NCBI GenBank assembly: GCA_905116865.2
Contig: CAJHNH020000708.1
Span: 50,001-114,000 of the forward strand
Length of the DNA: 64,000 nt
Direction of reading: 5' to 3'
Source: Candidula unifasciata
Taxonomy: Eukaryota; Mollusca; Gastropoda; Stylommatophora; Geomitridae
Shown here: positions 45,598 through 56,769 of the stretch, in pieces
Position numbering within the stretch: the first letter of the stretch is position 1
Layout: each line of letters begins with the position of its first letter
Notes under the pieces: generated by a model
What the model saw: only the letters and a program-made list of their open reading frames with translations
What the model was told of the DNA's origin: nothing
The model's database searches: none
Program-made: the position numbers and the translations under genes

Positions 45598-45679
45598 TTT
45601 CTACATAAATTTAGATGTTTTTATATATTTTTTGACTCCGTTTTGGATGTTTTTTTATCAAAGAAAAGTGGCTACACGG
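45174..45679. mobile_element. Non-autonomous hAT-type element with perfect 8-bp target duplication (506 bp)
   Basis: Starts CAGTGTTGCCACTTT and ends AAAGTGGCTACACGG. The flanks repeat gtcgtaat exactly (45166-45173 and 45680-45687). The interior is rich in agatgttttt-type motifs near both ends, contains an (AT)n run (45571-45597), and a short coding-like piece (LPDWVLKEIGTAKAYQS) that may be debris of a transposase or captured gene. The intact duplication suggests it is the youngest of the hAT group here. Confidence 0.82.
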
Positions 45680-45784
45680 GTCGTAATACAGCAGTAGATA
45701 TACAGAAGCAGTCGCTGCAACACCGTAGTAATAGCAGCAGCAGTGGTTGTGGTAGTTTATCAACAGCAAGTAGATGACTTTTTA

Positions 45785-46000
45785 AAACTTGATATCGCGC
45801 TAGATCCATACCTTATAGACCATCCAGCATTGGATGAGTGAATTATCCGACATCAGGCAGGCCGCCTTGATTTCTCAACACATGTCCTGGTACTCATTTA
45901 AAACTAGCTCTCCTTGGGTCAATAATAACATCCGCCCCGAAATTGGAACCGAAGAACGCCGGACCGGCAATTAATCATTACCGGGGCTCACAGACGCAAC
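45785..46000 (-). repeat. SINE-C copy, diverged
   Basis: Blocks cgctagatccataccttata, catcaggcaggccgcctt and a degenerate head follow SINE-C order. It begins ~100 bp after the 45174 hAT element. Confidence 0.58.
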
Positions 46001-46977
46001 TTATGTCGTAATTCTGGTTGACTAGTGACTGCAACACACCCCGTGGGGTTAGCTGCACGGACCGGGCGGGTGGGAGTGAGTTGGCTGAAGGCATGCTTCA
46101 CTGCTTTCCATTCCATTTTACCACCCTAAAAACAAAACTTGACTACATTTAACCTGCTGCTGGAAGCGATCCGTCAACAGTCTCCGGATATATTTGTGGT
46201 CTGGTTTATTTGCACAACTTGCGTGGCGAAGACGGTGGTATGTGAGCCAGCTTTATATTTGTATCCTAATAGCCAGACCGCTCCTTTCTGTCTGTGATCC
46301 AATGCGTTCCTCTTACGCTTATCTTACTGATGTTTTTCCTCGTCGGTCATCCTTGTTTCAATGGGTGAAAAGGGGGAGGGGGGGGTGTAAAGGGCAGAAA
46401 GCAGAGAAATGTTTGGTTCTTAATTTATAACGTACCCCAAACACGAAATCTCCGTGGGAAATCCACAGCTGACCTGACAGTGCATTATTTCAAGGGGTGG
46501 AAGTGTGCTGTTGGGTGATGCTTTTTTTTTTTTTTAGTGGTAATCTAGTGTCTTCTAATGCTAACCCTAACCCTAAACTTGGCTGTAGATAAATTGCTAG
46601 AAACTACAAATTGAAAACCCTAGAATATATTGGAAATGTCTCCCGTGACAATAGGAGACAACCGGGTGTATTGGTACGCCAGGAGAAGGTCAGAAGGTTG
46701 TAGAATCTGATCAATCGCACCAACACTGGGAGAGCCTCTCGGTGGCCAACGGTTTTTAGCCAGGAAAATGTAGCGCAAATAAACACAGACCACAATTTTT
46801 TCATCAATGAACTGGAAGCTTAGAAATGACTCCAACTGTTTACTGTCGTCAGTTTTCAAGTCAGGGTTTTGCGTGGACAAAAAGCCGGCTCCACGGTTGT
46901 ACTGAACATCTGGCGTGATGCAGTCGAGCAGGTAGCGAGAAATAAATAAAAGCAAGAAAGATTAATAAGTTGCGGAA

Positions 46978-47190
46978 GGTTAGTTGCGTATCCTTTACAG
47001 GATGTTGCAAAACCAACCCCAACAGCCCCTGATGTGGTTTCTCTAGGCAAATTTACGTCCAATAGTTTGTCATTTTTTCCTGGACGGTCGGCCCCCTGAT
47101 ACCACCGCAAGGCGCATTGCCCGCAGCTGGAATCGAACCCGGCACCCCGGCATTACGAAGCGTTCGCATCGACTTAGCCACAGAGCCGAC
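46978..47190 (-). repeat. SINE-B copy
   Basis: Same block order as 33588-33815: gttagttgcgtatccttta at the 3' end, then ctaggcaaatttacgtccaa and the tRNA-like head with B box GGGTTCGATTCCAGC (minus strand). Confidence 0.83.
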
Positions 47191-47629
47191 AAGTCGCGGA
47201 AAGGAAAGAAAAAAAAAATGGAGGGAGGGGGTGGGAGGAAGGAGGAGAGAACGCATCTGTGTAATTCTTTACTTGTTATCCTTTTCCTTCCGCTACTTCA
47301 AGGGTTTAATGGTCAGTAATTAATAGAGCAGATTTTCAGCTATCAATTCAAAAGAAATCAATCCTAGACATCCTGGTCAATCTCTGTAGGAGTTATATAT
47401 TGGGGCAAGATAAAAGCCTATACTAAGTAATATTATATTATATGTTGGTGGAGTTGGATTCTATGTAATCCTTCACGACTGTCTGACACTTCTTCCACAT
47501 GTACTTCCTCCATAAATTTTCCACATATTTACACAAACATATTCCCTAACATCTTGTTTACATAATGTTTAACCAGCCGCCTTTACACATCAATCCTTGT
47601 TGTAACAGTTTTGTTCTTACACCACTTAG

Positions 47630-47807
47630 CTGTTTACTTCCTTCCAAGTCGGAGTCTTTTTGCCTGAGAAGCCAGGAACCAACATTCTGCTTGTAAATAA
47701 ACCAGATCTGTAAAACGGATGTGCATGAAAAATTCCAAGTTCTGGCACAATTCCGGAAGTAGATGAACAATCAGAACTTTCCATGGAGTTTACAGCCGGT
47801 GAACGCG
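47630..47807 (+). repeat. Rep-A copy leading into a ~310-bp GAA array
   Basis: Begins within ttccttccaagtcggagtct. It then has gtaaataaaccagatctgta, gaacaatcagaactttcc and gagtttacagccggtgaacg, followed at once by the GAA array. Confidence 0.78.
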
Positions 47808-48132
47808 AAGAAGAAGAAGAAGAAGAAGAAGAAGAAGAAGAAGAAGAAGAAGAAGAAGAAGAAGAAGAAGAAGAAGAAGAAGAAGAAGAAGAAGAAGAAG
47901 AAGAAGAAGAAGAAGAAGAAGAAGAAGAAGAAGAAGAAGAAGAACAAGAAGAAGAACAAGAAGAAGAAGAAGAAGAACAAGAAGAAGAAGAAAGATAAAG
48001 AAGAAGAAAAAGAAGAAAAAGAAAAAGAAGAAGAAGAAGAAGAAGAAGAAGAAGAAGAAGAAGAAGAAGAAGAAGAAGAAGAAGAAGAAGAAGAAGAAGA
48101 AGAAGAAGAAGAAGAAAGAAAGAAAGAAAGAA
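47807..48132. repeat. Long (GAA)n array at a Rep-A tail
   Basis: About 45 pure GAA units, then GAACAA, GATAAA and GAAAAA variants around 47944-48025, further GAA, and a GAAA end at 48117-48132. Confidence 0.97.
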
Positions 48133-48639
48133 AGAAGACGGAATGACAACTGCCAGTGCCACCCATCGAGCGCTAGACTGCAAACTGTTCCTCTCAACGG
48201 CAAAAGTAGAACTTAATGATGATGATGATGATCATGATGATGATGATAAAGCAACGCTAGTCGTGCCAGTCATACGTATTTATAGAAAAAGCGCTATTTC
48301 AAATAAAAGGTAATCACATCCTATCATGAAATCAATAACACAAGCTGCTACTAAAGTGCGGAGTGATTCTACACATTATAAACTGTACATTTACGAACTG
48401 AACTCACAATTTCGCCCAACCTTTCTCACACTGACGCTGACCCACATTCTCTTTCGAGCATTATTTTACAAGCGGTTCATTGGGAAAAGTCGCACTTTCT
48501 TCTCAATACTAAGAGAAGATAACATACAATAAATTGATAAAACACGACAGAACCTAACGGTTAGTTGTGTTTTTTTTTTTTTAATGCAGTTCAGAAAACG
48601 AAACAAATTACCTAATACAGAAGTCAAGATGCATTTCTT

Positions 48640-48790
48640 CTTCATCTTTTGCGTTTGCCCTAAGGGCGACTGGCATGTTATGTTGTAGTGTATATCAAGC
48701 CACGATAATCTGTGCTTTTCAGCCCAACAATTTTAAGCAATCTCTCTAAAAAGTCACCATTTACGACATGCTTGTTAAGGACAATAGCCC
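48640..48790. repeat. Dispersed repeat Rep-H, copy 2
   Basis: tttcttcttcatcttttgcg, tgccctaagggcgactggca, tgttatgttgtagtg and ttacgacatgcttgttaagg parallel 43310-43470. Confidence 0.45.
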
Positions 48791-48840
48791 TCCACCACCT
48801 TCACCCCCACAATGGAGCTCTGGGACCCACACGGGGTAAC
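48770..48840 (-). repeat. Rep-A end fragment
   Basis: acgacatgcttgttaaggac and ctctgggacccacacggggt match the head end of Rep-A in reverse. Confidence 0.5.
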
Positions 48841-50690
48841 TAATGGTTAGGCTTTTTAAAAAGCAGTTTAGACAAGCAAACAAATTACCTAAAAAAGAAG
48901 TCACAGGTGCGGTGAAAGGTGCAGCCGATGCTGGCATGACAAACATCAACGTCGGACTGATGTCTACACACATTTCAATGAAACACATAATCACAATTAC
49001 ATGCATAACTAGCCCCGCCTATTCTCCTGTGCTTACTAATTGTTCGGCATTCCAAAGATTTTCTCACACTTAAAATCCCAAGGGTAGAGAGCGGTGTAAA
49101 TAGTTGGCATGACAGTTTCATTACAATACACTTACAACAGACTCTGAGAAAGTATTTATATGTCTAAATAAAACTGAAAATAAAAAGTTTAGGTAACGTA
49201 CCGAAAGAGGTTTGTTTAGTGTAGAGGTATTGCGATGACACGTAAACATGTAAACAGAGACAAGTATCTACAGCGGAGCTATTTAGTCCTGAAGTGACTA
49301 AACGTCTGCTTATCAGTACTAATCCACTAGTCGTTTTTTGTTTTTGTTTTACAATTAGGCTAACATTTTCTTTTAAAAAAGGTACTTGATAATTACTGGA
49401 AAGTGAAAACAAACGGCTTGATGTCGTCGTGTAGTCATAAAGGATTTGTAAAAATATCAGTTTAACGTCACAGTTTCGATCAGTGGATTCCGTGAAAAGG
49501 GTGGCTTACATTTTAAGTAAATGTTGAGCGCCCCGGAAGAAGCAGAAGAAGAGGGAGGAGGAGAAGAAGAAGAAGATGAAGAAGAAGAAGGAGGAGGAGA
49601 AGTGCAGCAGCAGCAATAAACAGTGATCACAAAAAAAAAAAGATCATAACAAAACTGACGTCACTAAATATAAAATAAAATCAGCAAATGGAAATACAGA
49701 AAGACGCTCAGACAGATGAAAAACACTGTCATGGAAAAATTGCTCGCTGATTGACAGATATGGATGGGTCAATTTAACTGCTTGGCTGCCTCAATGAGGA
49801 ACAATCAACACAGACAACAGTCGAGTAGTTTTGTTATGCCATAACAACGCAATTTTTCTATCTGCACAGCAATTTCCCGTAAGCGCTTTAACGTGAGACA
49901 TTTAATGCTCTACAAAACAAAAGCCTCCTCTGTGCTTATACATTGCCCATGTAATTGCTAGTGTAATGAATTCAAACAACCCCTAGCCGTGGTCCTAGTC
50001 CCACGACGAACGGAATAAATATCTATGAACTGTAAGGTCCTATCTCTAGGGAAAATGTGGGAATACGATGAAGTAGAGAGAGAGAGAGAGAGAGGAGGGG
50101 GGGGGGGGGGGAGAAGAAAGCGTCGTCACACCTTCTCTCAGACAACACTGGGTCGTGAACAACGAAGGTTGCTCGAAACAAAATATGCCAAAAACAATTG
50201 CAGATTCTTTACCTGCAAGAATAAATTACCGAATTAAGGCAGAGCGGGGATATTCATCAGGTGTCACACGTGGGAACAGCCCGGTGACATTCCGTGTCTC
50301 GGTGTCCCAGCTGTGATACAAATAGATTACAAATGACCATCATGAAATCTATATGCTTTTACTATGCAGCTGTTACCGGACTGAATGTAAAATGTCTGTT
50401 AACAAACAATAAAGGGCGTTGTTTCGGCTTATTTACTTTGCGTGAATGAAATATTGTGAATCTTCTTCTTCTTGGAAGTGTTGTAATTTAAAGACAGGCT
50501 GCGATATCTGTCCCTTTCAGTCCAAACGTCCTATTTAATCAAACTTCAAATCAGTTATCTACCACAACATGCTTATTAGGGTGAAATGCCCCCCCCCCCG
50601 CCCCCATATGACACTTGAACCCACAAGAGAGACTAATTCATTAAAAGAGAATGTGTGGTACAGAGGACTGAACAGCTTCCACGACTTACA
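48841..50690. other. No gene recognised
   Basis: Apart from the GAA tract at 49535 and a GA/G run at 50078-50112, nothing identifiable. Confidence 0.45.
49535..49612. repeat. GAA/GGA-rich tract
   Basis: Mixed gaagaag, gaggagga and gcagcagcag. Confidence 0.85.
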
Positions 50691-50691
50691 A

Positions 50692-50760
50692 TGGAAGCCC
50701 TCGTAGTGCAGTGGCTAAACGCTTGTCTTTCGTCCGAAAGTCCGGGGTTCGAATATCTAA
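50692..50760 (+). repeat. tRNA-like head (SINE fragment)
   Basis: ctcgtagtgcagtggctaaa (A box) and GGGGTTCGAATATC (B box) lie about 30 bp apart, with a possible anticodon hairpin ctttcg/cgaaag between. It directly precedes the 44-bp satellite, whose units share the general agccgtgg-x-gagt pattern seen at SINE-C heads. Confidence 0.5.
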
Positions 50761-50770
50761 ACTGTGTATA

Positions 50771-51985
50771 TTGTAGCCGTGGCAGAGTAAAATAAATGTC
50801 TACTTCACGTTATAGCAGAGCCGTGGTGGAGTAAAACGGACGTCTGCTTTTCCTTTTAGAGGAACCGTGACACGAGTGAAATGTTCTTCTACTTACACTA
50901 CAGCGGAACACAGGCTGAGTAAAGTACATGTGTACTTTATCTTATAGCGGAGCTGTGGCGGAGTGAACTGCATGACTACTTTATCTTATAGTGGAGCTGT
51001 GGCTGAGTGAACTGCATGACTACTTTATCTTATAGCGGAGCTGTGGCTGAGTGAACTGCATGACTACTTTATCTTATAGCGGAGCTGTGGCTGAGTGAAC
51101 TGCCTGACTACTTTATCTTATAGCGGAGCTGTGGCGGAGTGAACTGCCTGACTACTTTATCTTATAGCGGAGATGTGGCTGAGTGAACTGCCTGACTACT
51201 TTATCTTATAGCGGAGCTGTGGCGGAGTGAACTGCCTGACTACTTTATCTTATAGTGGAGCTGTGGCGGAGTGAACTGCATGACTACTTTATCTTATAGC
51301 GGAGATGTGGCTGAGTGAACTGCATGACTACTTTATCTTATAGCGGAGCTGTGGCTGAGTGAACTGCATGACTACTTTATCTTATAGCGGAGCTGTGGCT
51401 GAGTGAACTGCATGACTACTTTATCTTATAGCGGAGCTGTGGCTGAGTGAACTGCATGACTACTTTATCTTATAGCGGAGCTGTGGCTGAGTGAACTGCA
51501 TGACTACTTTATCTTATAGCGGAGCTGTGGCTGAGTGAACTGCCTGACTACTTTATCTTATAGCGGAGCTGTGGCTGAGTGAACTGCATGACTACTTTAT
51601 CTTATAGTGGAGCTGTGGCTGAGTGAACTGCATGACTACTTTATCTTATAGCGGAGCTGTGGCTGAGTGAACTGCCTGACTACTTTATCTTATAGCGGAG
51701 CTGTGGCTGAGTGAACTGCATGACTACTTTATCTTATAGTGGAGCTGTGGCTGAGTGAACTGCATGACTACTTTATCTTATAGTGGAGCTGTGGCTGAGT
51801 GAACTGCATGACTACTTTATCTTATAGTGGAGCTGTGGCTGAGTGAACTGCATGACTACTTTATCTTATAGCGGAGATGTGGCTGAGTGAAATTAATGCC
51901 TACTTTACCTTATAGTGGAGCTGTGACAAAGTGAAATGGACGTCTGCCTCACCTTATAGCAGCTCATAACAGAGTGATGCTAAGC
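50771..51985. repeat. 44-bp satellite array, 27 units plus a partial
   Basis: Unit: gcggagctgtggctgagtga then actgcatgactactttatcttata. Unit starts step exactly 44 bp from 50771 through 50947, 50991 and so on to 51959. Core units (50947-51870) differ only at a few diagnostic sites (gcgg/gtgg, agct/agat, ggct/ggcg, cat/cct). The first four and last three are strongly diverged. It follows a tRNA-like head. Not protein-coding. Confidence 0.95.
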
Positions 51986-52619
51986 CAACTTCAGGAAAAC
52001 GATCATGATAATTTAACTAGTGTGGGCCGGGAAGGGGGGGGGGGAGATTGCGAGCTTACGCACGCACGCACGCACATACACACACACCTGGCAAAATCCT
52101 GACATGTGCACAAACGGTAAATAAACAGTCACAAAACGTGCCAACACAAACAGTCGCTTCAACACTCATGATATACTGTAAACCAAAAGCTTTGGTCAGT
52201 TTGCTTTACTGACACCCAATTTTCTCAAGCATCCTGTAGTGAGGAAAAAACTTATTTGCCTCGATATAAACCAGATTTCAAGTTCACCGTTCCTCAACGT
52301 CAACTCTGCGCCCGCAAAGTGCTCTCTGGCTAAACCTACAATTACTGAAACACAAACAAGCCACACAAGAGCCAGTCGTATTTAGAAATAATCTCTCAAT
52401 CGGAGACAAACAGACCAAATCCAATTTCCGGGAATGCCTTACTCTTGCTCAGCTCAGCTCTGTTCTACCATAGCAACAAGTACCGTAATCTAGGGTTTCA
52501 GCTTAGAAAAATACTGGCCAACAAGACGAACGTGATACACGCTGCAGACACAATGAATGGGTCTGGGAGGATACATAAGACAAGAAGTAAATATGGGGAT
52601 GCGGGAGGGGGTGAAGAGA

Positions 52620-52622
52620 ACA

Positions 52623-52682
<60 letters not shown>
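52620..52682. repeat. (AT)n then (GA)n
   Basis: AT 52623-52638 joined to GA 52639-52676. Confidence 0.95.
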
Positions 52683-52683
<1 letters not shown>

Positions 52684-52721
52684 TGATGCCCACTTAAAGA
52701 AAATACTACGTTAATTTTCCG

Positions 52722-52840
52722 GCGTGATGCTGACCACATCACTCATCAAATGCCGATTGGTCTATAAAAATATAGGTCTAGCCCTATAGTCTCCATACGC
52801 CTAAAGGCGTGAAAAAGGGACCTTTACTTTATGTACGGTA
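52722..52840 (+). repeat. SINE-C copy, 3' end
   Basis: gcgtgatgctgaccacatca, gattggtctataaaaatata and cctaaaggcgtgaaaaagg, ending in cctttacttta. This defines the family's 3' terminus. Confidence 0.75.
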
Positions 52841-53359
52841 ATTCTAGTCCTAATCTATTTCCAAGACAATCGGTTGGGGCAGACAGACGGATGGGACGCA
52901 GGAAGAGCCCGACAGACATCCAGACAGACATATAGATGGATGCATAGATACATGTGGTAGGGTGGCCTAGTGGCTGAACGGACAGATAAGATAGACATGC
53001 CAACAGATAAGTTACGAAGCATGACGTTTGATATGGCGATAAAACAAGAACCTCTGTAAAGCCAGGAGGGAAAAAAAAAAAAACAGCACAGAAACAAGCG
53101 ACTTAGCACAGTGACACAGAGCGATCGTGACAGACACGTTTGCTTCTAACTGTCTCATCCATACCAATTAATTCGCTAACCTCATGTTTTAGTTACAGAT
53201 GTATGTGTCATTATCCACACGAGTCAAATACACGCGATCGTTGAACTCAACACTCTGATCAGTTTAAGTTCCAGACATTTGATGGTTAACATTATGAAAA
53301 ATTGCTTTTACTTTAATTTCTGTGATTCACAATAGCGTGTGTCTAAAGCCCCATATGTG

Positions 53360-53418
53360 AGCTTCTTCTTTTTCTTCTTCTTCTTCTTTTTCTTCTTCTT
53401 CTTCTTCTTTTTCTTCTC
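53360..53418. repeat. (CTT)n, tail of the RNH-1 LINE
   Basis: cttctt with cttttt interruptions. On the minus strand this is a GAA-type tail directly after the LINE 3' end. Confidence 0.85.
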
Positions 53419-53432
53419 CTATTCGCTTGAAA

Positions 53433-53700
53433 TAAATTATCTACATCTGCAATGTTGTCTCTAGTATGTACTTCACTGTCTTTTGTAATTCACTAAGCGA
53501 CCCATAAAGTTTGACTTGCACCGATGTTTCTTGGCCAAAAGTTTTGCCTTGATATGTATGTTGTATTTGGGACAGTCTTGGGTGACATGATCTGTTGCCC
53601 CAGGTGCCAATCCACATGGGCACATGGCTGATTCGCCGATTTTAAATTGTGTGTTCATGTGGCTGCGAAGTCGATTGTGTCCTGTTCTAAGGTGTAGAAC
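53433..53700 (-). pseudogene. 5'-truncated RNH-1 LINE tail
   Basis: Overlapping minus-strand frames repeat the C-terminus seen at 14295-14630: FKIGESAMCPCGLAPGATDH with the same C-x-C-x8-H-x4-C motif, then (S/R)LSELQKTVKYI. A frameshift splits it. Nucleotide identity to the first copy is plain across the last ~260 bp. The 3' end runs into a (GAA)n-type tail (53365-53418 on the plus strand as CTT repeats). Confidence 0.85.
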
Positions 53701-53892
53701 TAATTTGTATTTTCTTACATAGGCTACCCTTTCACTTGATTGTTTTTAATTGCAGCAGAACTAGGTTGGAATCTTTCACATTATGCATGTACACACAGGT
53801 CTGAATGCACGTGCGCGCACGCACAAAATAAAAATAAAAAGTTTGAAATGAACATACATTAAGTGGTGAGAAGATTCACTCCCCCTCCCACC

Positions 53893-53896
<4 letters not shown>

Positions 53897-53960
<64 letters not shown>
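53897..53960. repeat. (CT)n array
   Basis: CT with one ctttct interruption. Confidence 0.95.
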
Positions 53961-53963
<3 letters not shown>

Positions 53964-54724
53964 CTTCGCTTCAGGCTGAACAGCGCATAAAGCATTTACT
54001 AAACCTAAGCTACCAGAGAAAAATGCAACTCAAAAACGTCCTGGCAAAGCAGACCAGGCCCTTGGGAGGGGGAGGGGGGGGGGGCAAATAAAATCTGTCC
54101 GTGCTTCTTCCCGTATATAGTGGTGATATGCCGGGTGGTCGGATCGTTAATTTACCTTTCAAAATGCGACTTCCCAATGTTTTTGTAACCGATCTGAAAT
54201 ATGTTAATGAAGTCCGATACGATACTGGTTGTGTGACTGCTTGTTCTGCTGCTCATGAGAATGCTCTAGAAGAAGCGGTTATGTCCGTGGCTTTAGTGTG
54301 TGTCACCACGAGTTGTGATTCCAACCCAACCCAACCCACCCCCCACCCCACCCCAGGCCTTTTTCCCCTCTCCCTTTTCCTTCCTTAACGCAGAATTGAA
54401 CAGTATCGCCAGGAAAATCGGGAAAGGCAACAATCCTTCTTATGTGTAGGTTGATTTGTATAGTTTTCTTCTGAAATAAAGACGGGTCATCTAGTAAAAC
54501 AGAATGCTGATAAGACAACGACAACATATCAGCTTTAGTGCATATCCATTACACGTTACAGGACCACTCAAATTATACTGAGCTATGATTCACCATGAAC
54601 ATGCAACTCTGGTCTATACGTAGTGTCAGTTACATTACAATTCCTATAGGAAAGAGTTAAAAGTTACCAAGAACATTGCACCTTTAATCTATACGTGCTG
54701 CCACGTACATATGCACTCCGATTG

Positions 54725-54916
54725 TGTGTGTGTGGGCGTGTGTGTGTGGGTGTGTGTGTGTTTGTGTGTATGTATGTATGCATGTATGTATGTATGTATG
54801 TATGCATGCAAGCATGCATGCATGTATGCATGCAAGCATGCATGCATGCATGCATGCATGTATGTATGTATGTATGTATGTATGTATGTATGTATGTATG
54901 TATGTATGTATGTATG

Positions 54917-54956
<40 letters not shown>

Positions 54957-55375
54957 TAGTAGGTAGGTAGGTAGGTGGTATGTATGTATGTATGTATGTA
55001 TGTATGTATGTATGTATGTATTGTATGTATGTATGTTCTTATGTATGTATGTATGTATGTATGTATTTATGTATGTATGTATGTATGTATGTATGTATGT
55101 ATGTATGTATGTATGTATGTATGTATGTATGTATGTATGTATGTATGTATGTATGTATGTATGTATGTATGAATGTATGTAGGCAGGCAGGCAGGCAGGT
55201 AGGCACGCAGGCACGCAGGCAGGCAGGTATGTAGGTGTAGGTAGGTAGGTAGGTAGGTAGGTAGGTAGGTAGGTAGGTAGGTAGGTAGGTATGTATGTAT
55301 GTATGTATGTATGTATGTAGTATGTATGTGTGTATGTAGTCAGGTAGGTATGTACGTTATGTATGTGTATGTATG
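54725..55375. repeat. 650-bp tetranucleotide tract (TATG, GCAT, GGCA, GGTA)
   Basis: It starts as (TG)n, then TATG blocks interspersed with GCATGCAA, two GCAG blocks (54914-54955, 55182-55228) and GGTA (55231-55290), ending in TATG. Each block differs from its neighbour by one base of the unit, suggesting successive point mutation and expansion. The very long Tyr/Ile/His/Thr frames across it are artefacts. Confidence 0.95.
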
Positions 55376-55379
55376 TTAA

Positions 55380-56768
55380 ACACCACCAGGACATTACACA
55401 ATTTATAAACACCCGGTGCAACAAAGTGCCACCATGCGGATGAGGATCAACCTGTGGAGGGTCCCCGGTCAACCCCGTTTTAGCCGTTAGGCCATATTTT
55501 AGGCCCGGCTTTATTTAGGACCCACTGGCAAAAGTCAGTGTTGCTTCAAAAAAAAAAAAACAACTAAAAATTGCATCCACAAGGAGACGGCGAGAATATT
55601 ATTATGACTCCAAATTCCAATGAGAGATACGATTCACTATGAACGCGTCCCATCAGGACTAATACAGTTCATAATTCGCCTTCTTAACAAACCTAGGGGG
55701 AAATTATCCTCTACTACCACGCCCAGGTAATAAACTAGTATGTTGAAATAGGTAGGGAATGAAATGGATCAATTGCATCTCTGATTTCTGAAGGCAGTTA
55801 TGATTACCGTAGTCCCGTTCAACGTTCATCAAAATGGTAAATGTCCCCAGAAGTGAATAAGCCACACACCATACTTACCGCTAAAGATTCAACTGTCGCC
55901 ATTCGTTAATTTTAAACGGTTTCATGTTCAATGATCTGGGCTTACCTACAGGCCTAAAGCCAACACCTTCCCTGTCTGGAGAAAGCTGTGCAAAAGCCAT
56001 AGTTCACCACGATGAATTATATAGTCTGGCTGGGCGTGCGTCATTTCTACATACAGGTTGACGGAAGGTCGGACAGTTTTGCGCAGAGTTAATTATTATG
56101 GTGCCTTGAAAAGTATTAGCACTGGATTGTGTGTGTGTGTCTGTGTGTCTGTGTGTGTGCGTGTGTGTTGGGGGGGGGGGGGTCAAGAGGGGGATCTGCT
56201 GTGATATATAGTTTATAAAGCAGACACAGTCCAATTTCCTCATAGCTTGTCTTGCCTTTTCATAAGAATGTATCAGGCGGGTGGCATACTCAAAATACTA
56301 CGCACAACTGGTAGAAACGAACGGACGAAACTTTATTTTCAAAGGGTCACAAATTCGGCACGTGTTACACTCGGCCCTCCCAAGCACGCATCTTTCACGC
56401 GCAGCAATTGCACTTTAAAAATAAAGCATGTTATTAAAATTTCAGTGGGGAGATTGAACCCGGAAACTTCCAAGCGATAGGGCGGATGTGCTGTGGAACA
56501 ACTGCACTGCGAAGGATTTTGTGCTACTTACTGAATAATGTTCACGCGGTATTCTTTCTTCTTCTCTATGAGCGGTTGGCTTGGTCTTGGTTGTGTTTGT
56601 GGTTTACAGCTTGGGTGCAGATTACCTTAGGCCGATGTTTGAATATAATGCGAACAATATCAAACGAATATAAACACCTAACATATCCTAAACCCAGGAT
56701 ATGATTATACAAAACCAAGCTTAGCGTACTCAGCAGCAGCTTGAGTGTGGAATCAAAGACATTCAAAA
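55380..56768. other. No gene recognised
   Basis: A GT/G run at 56128-56183 and otherwise unassigned sequence; includes the weak first-exon candidate at 55889-55912. Confidence 0.4.
55889..55912 (-). other. Weak candidate for a short first coding exon
   Basis: On the minus strand an ATG in a fair context opens a frame encoding MATVESLA, directly followed by a consensus-like donor GTAAGTATGG. It lies upstream of, and on the same strand as, the SLC12 exon, and its phase would fit. Nothing else supports it; an eight-codon frame next to a donor-like site can arise by chance. Confidence 0.1.
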
Positions 56769-56769
56769 G

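Noticed and set aside
46558..46576. Telomere-like ctaaccctaaccctaa
   Set aside because: Only about two and a half units; too short for an interstitial telomere. A similar gggttaggg at 3067 is shorter still.
47626..48203. Poly-Lys, poly-Glu, poly-Ser and poly-Phe frames
   Set aside because: All read through the (GAA)n array at the Rep-A tail.
50692..50760. Functional tRNA gene
   Set aside because: A and B boxes are present but acceptor-stem pairing and the sequence after the B box do not complete a cloverleaf. A SINE head is more likely.
50771..51985. CRISPR-like array (regular 44-bp spacing)
   Set aside because: There are no unique spacers: the whole 44-bp unit repeats, so it is a satellite. 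The context is eukaryotic.
54684..55472. 262-aa minus-strand frame
   Set aside because: Made almost entirely of Tyr-Ile-His-Thr and Leu-Pro-Ala repeats from TATG/GGCA microsatellites.
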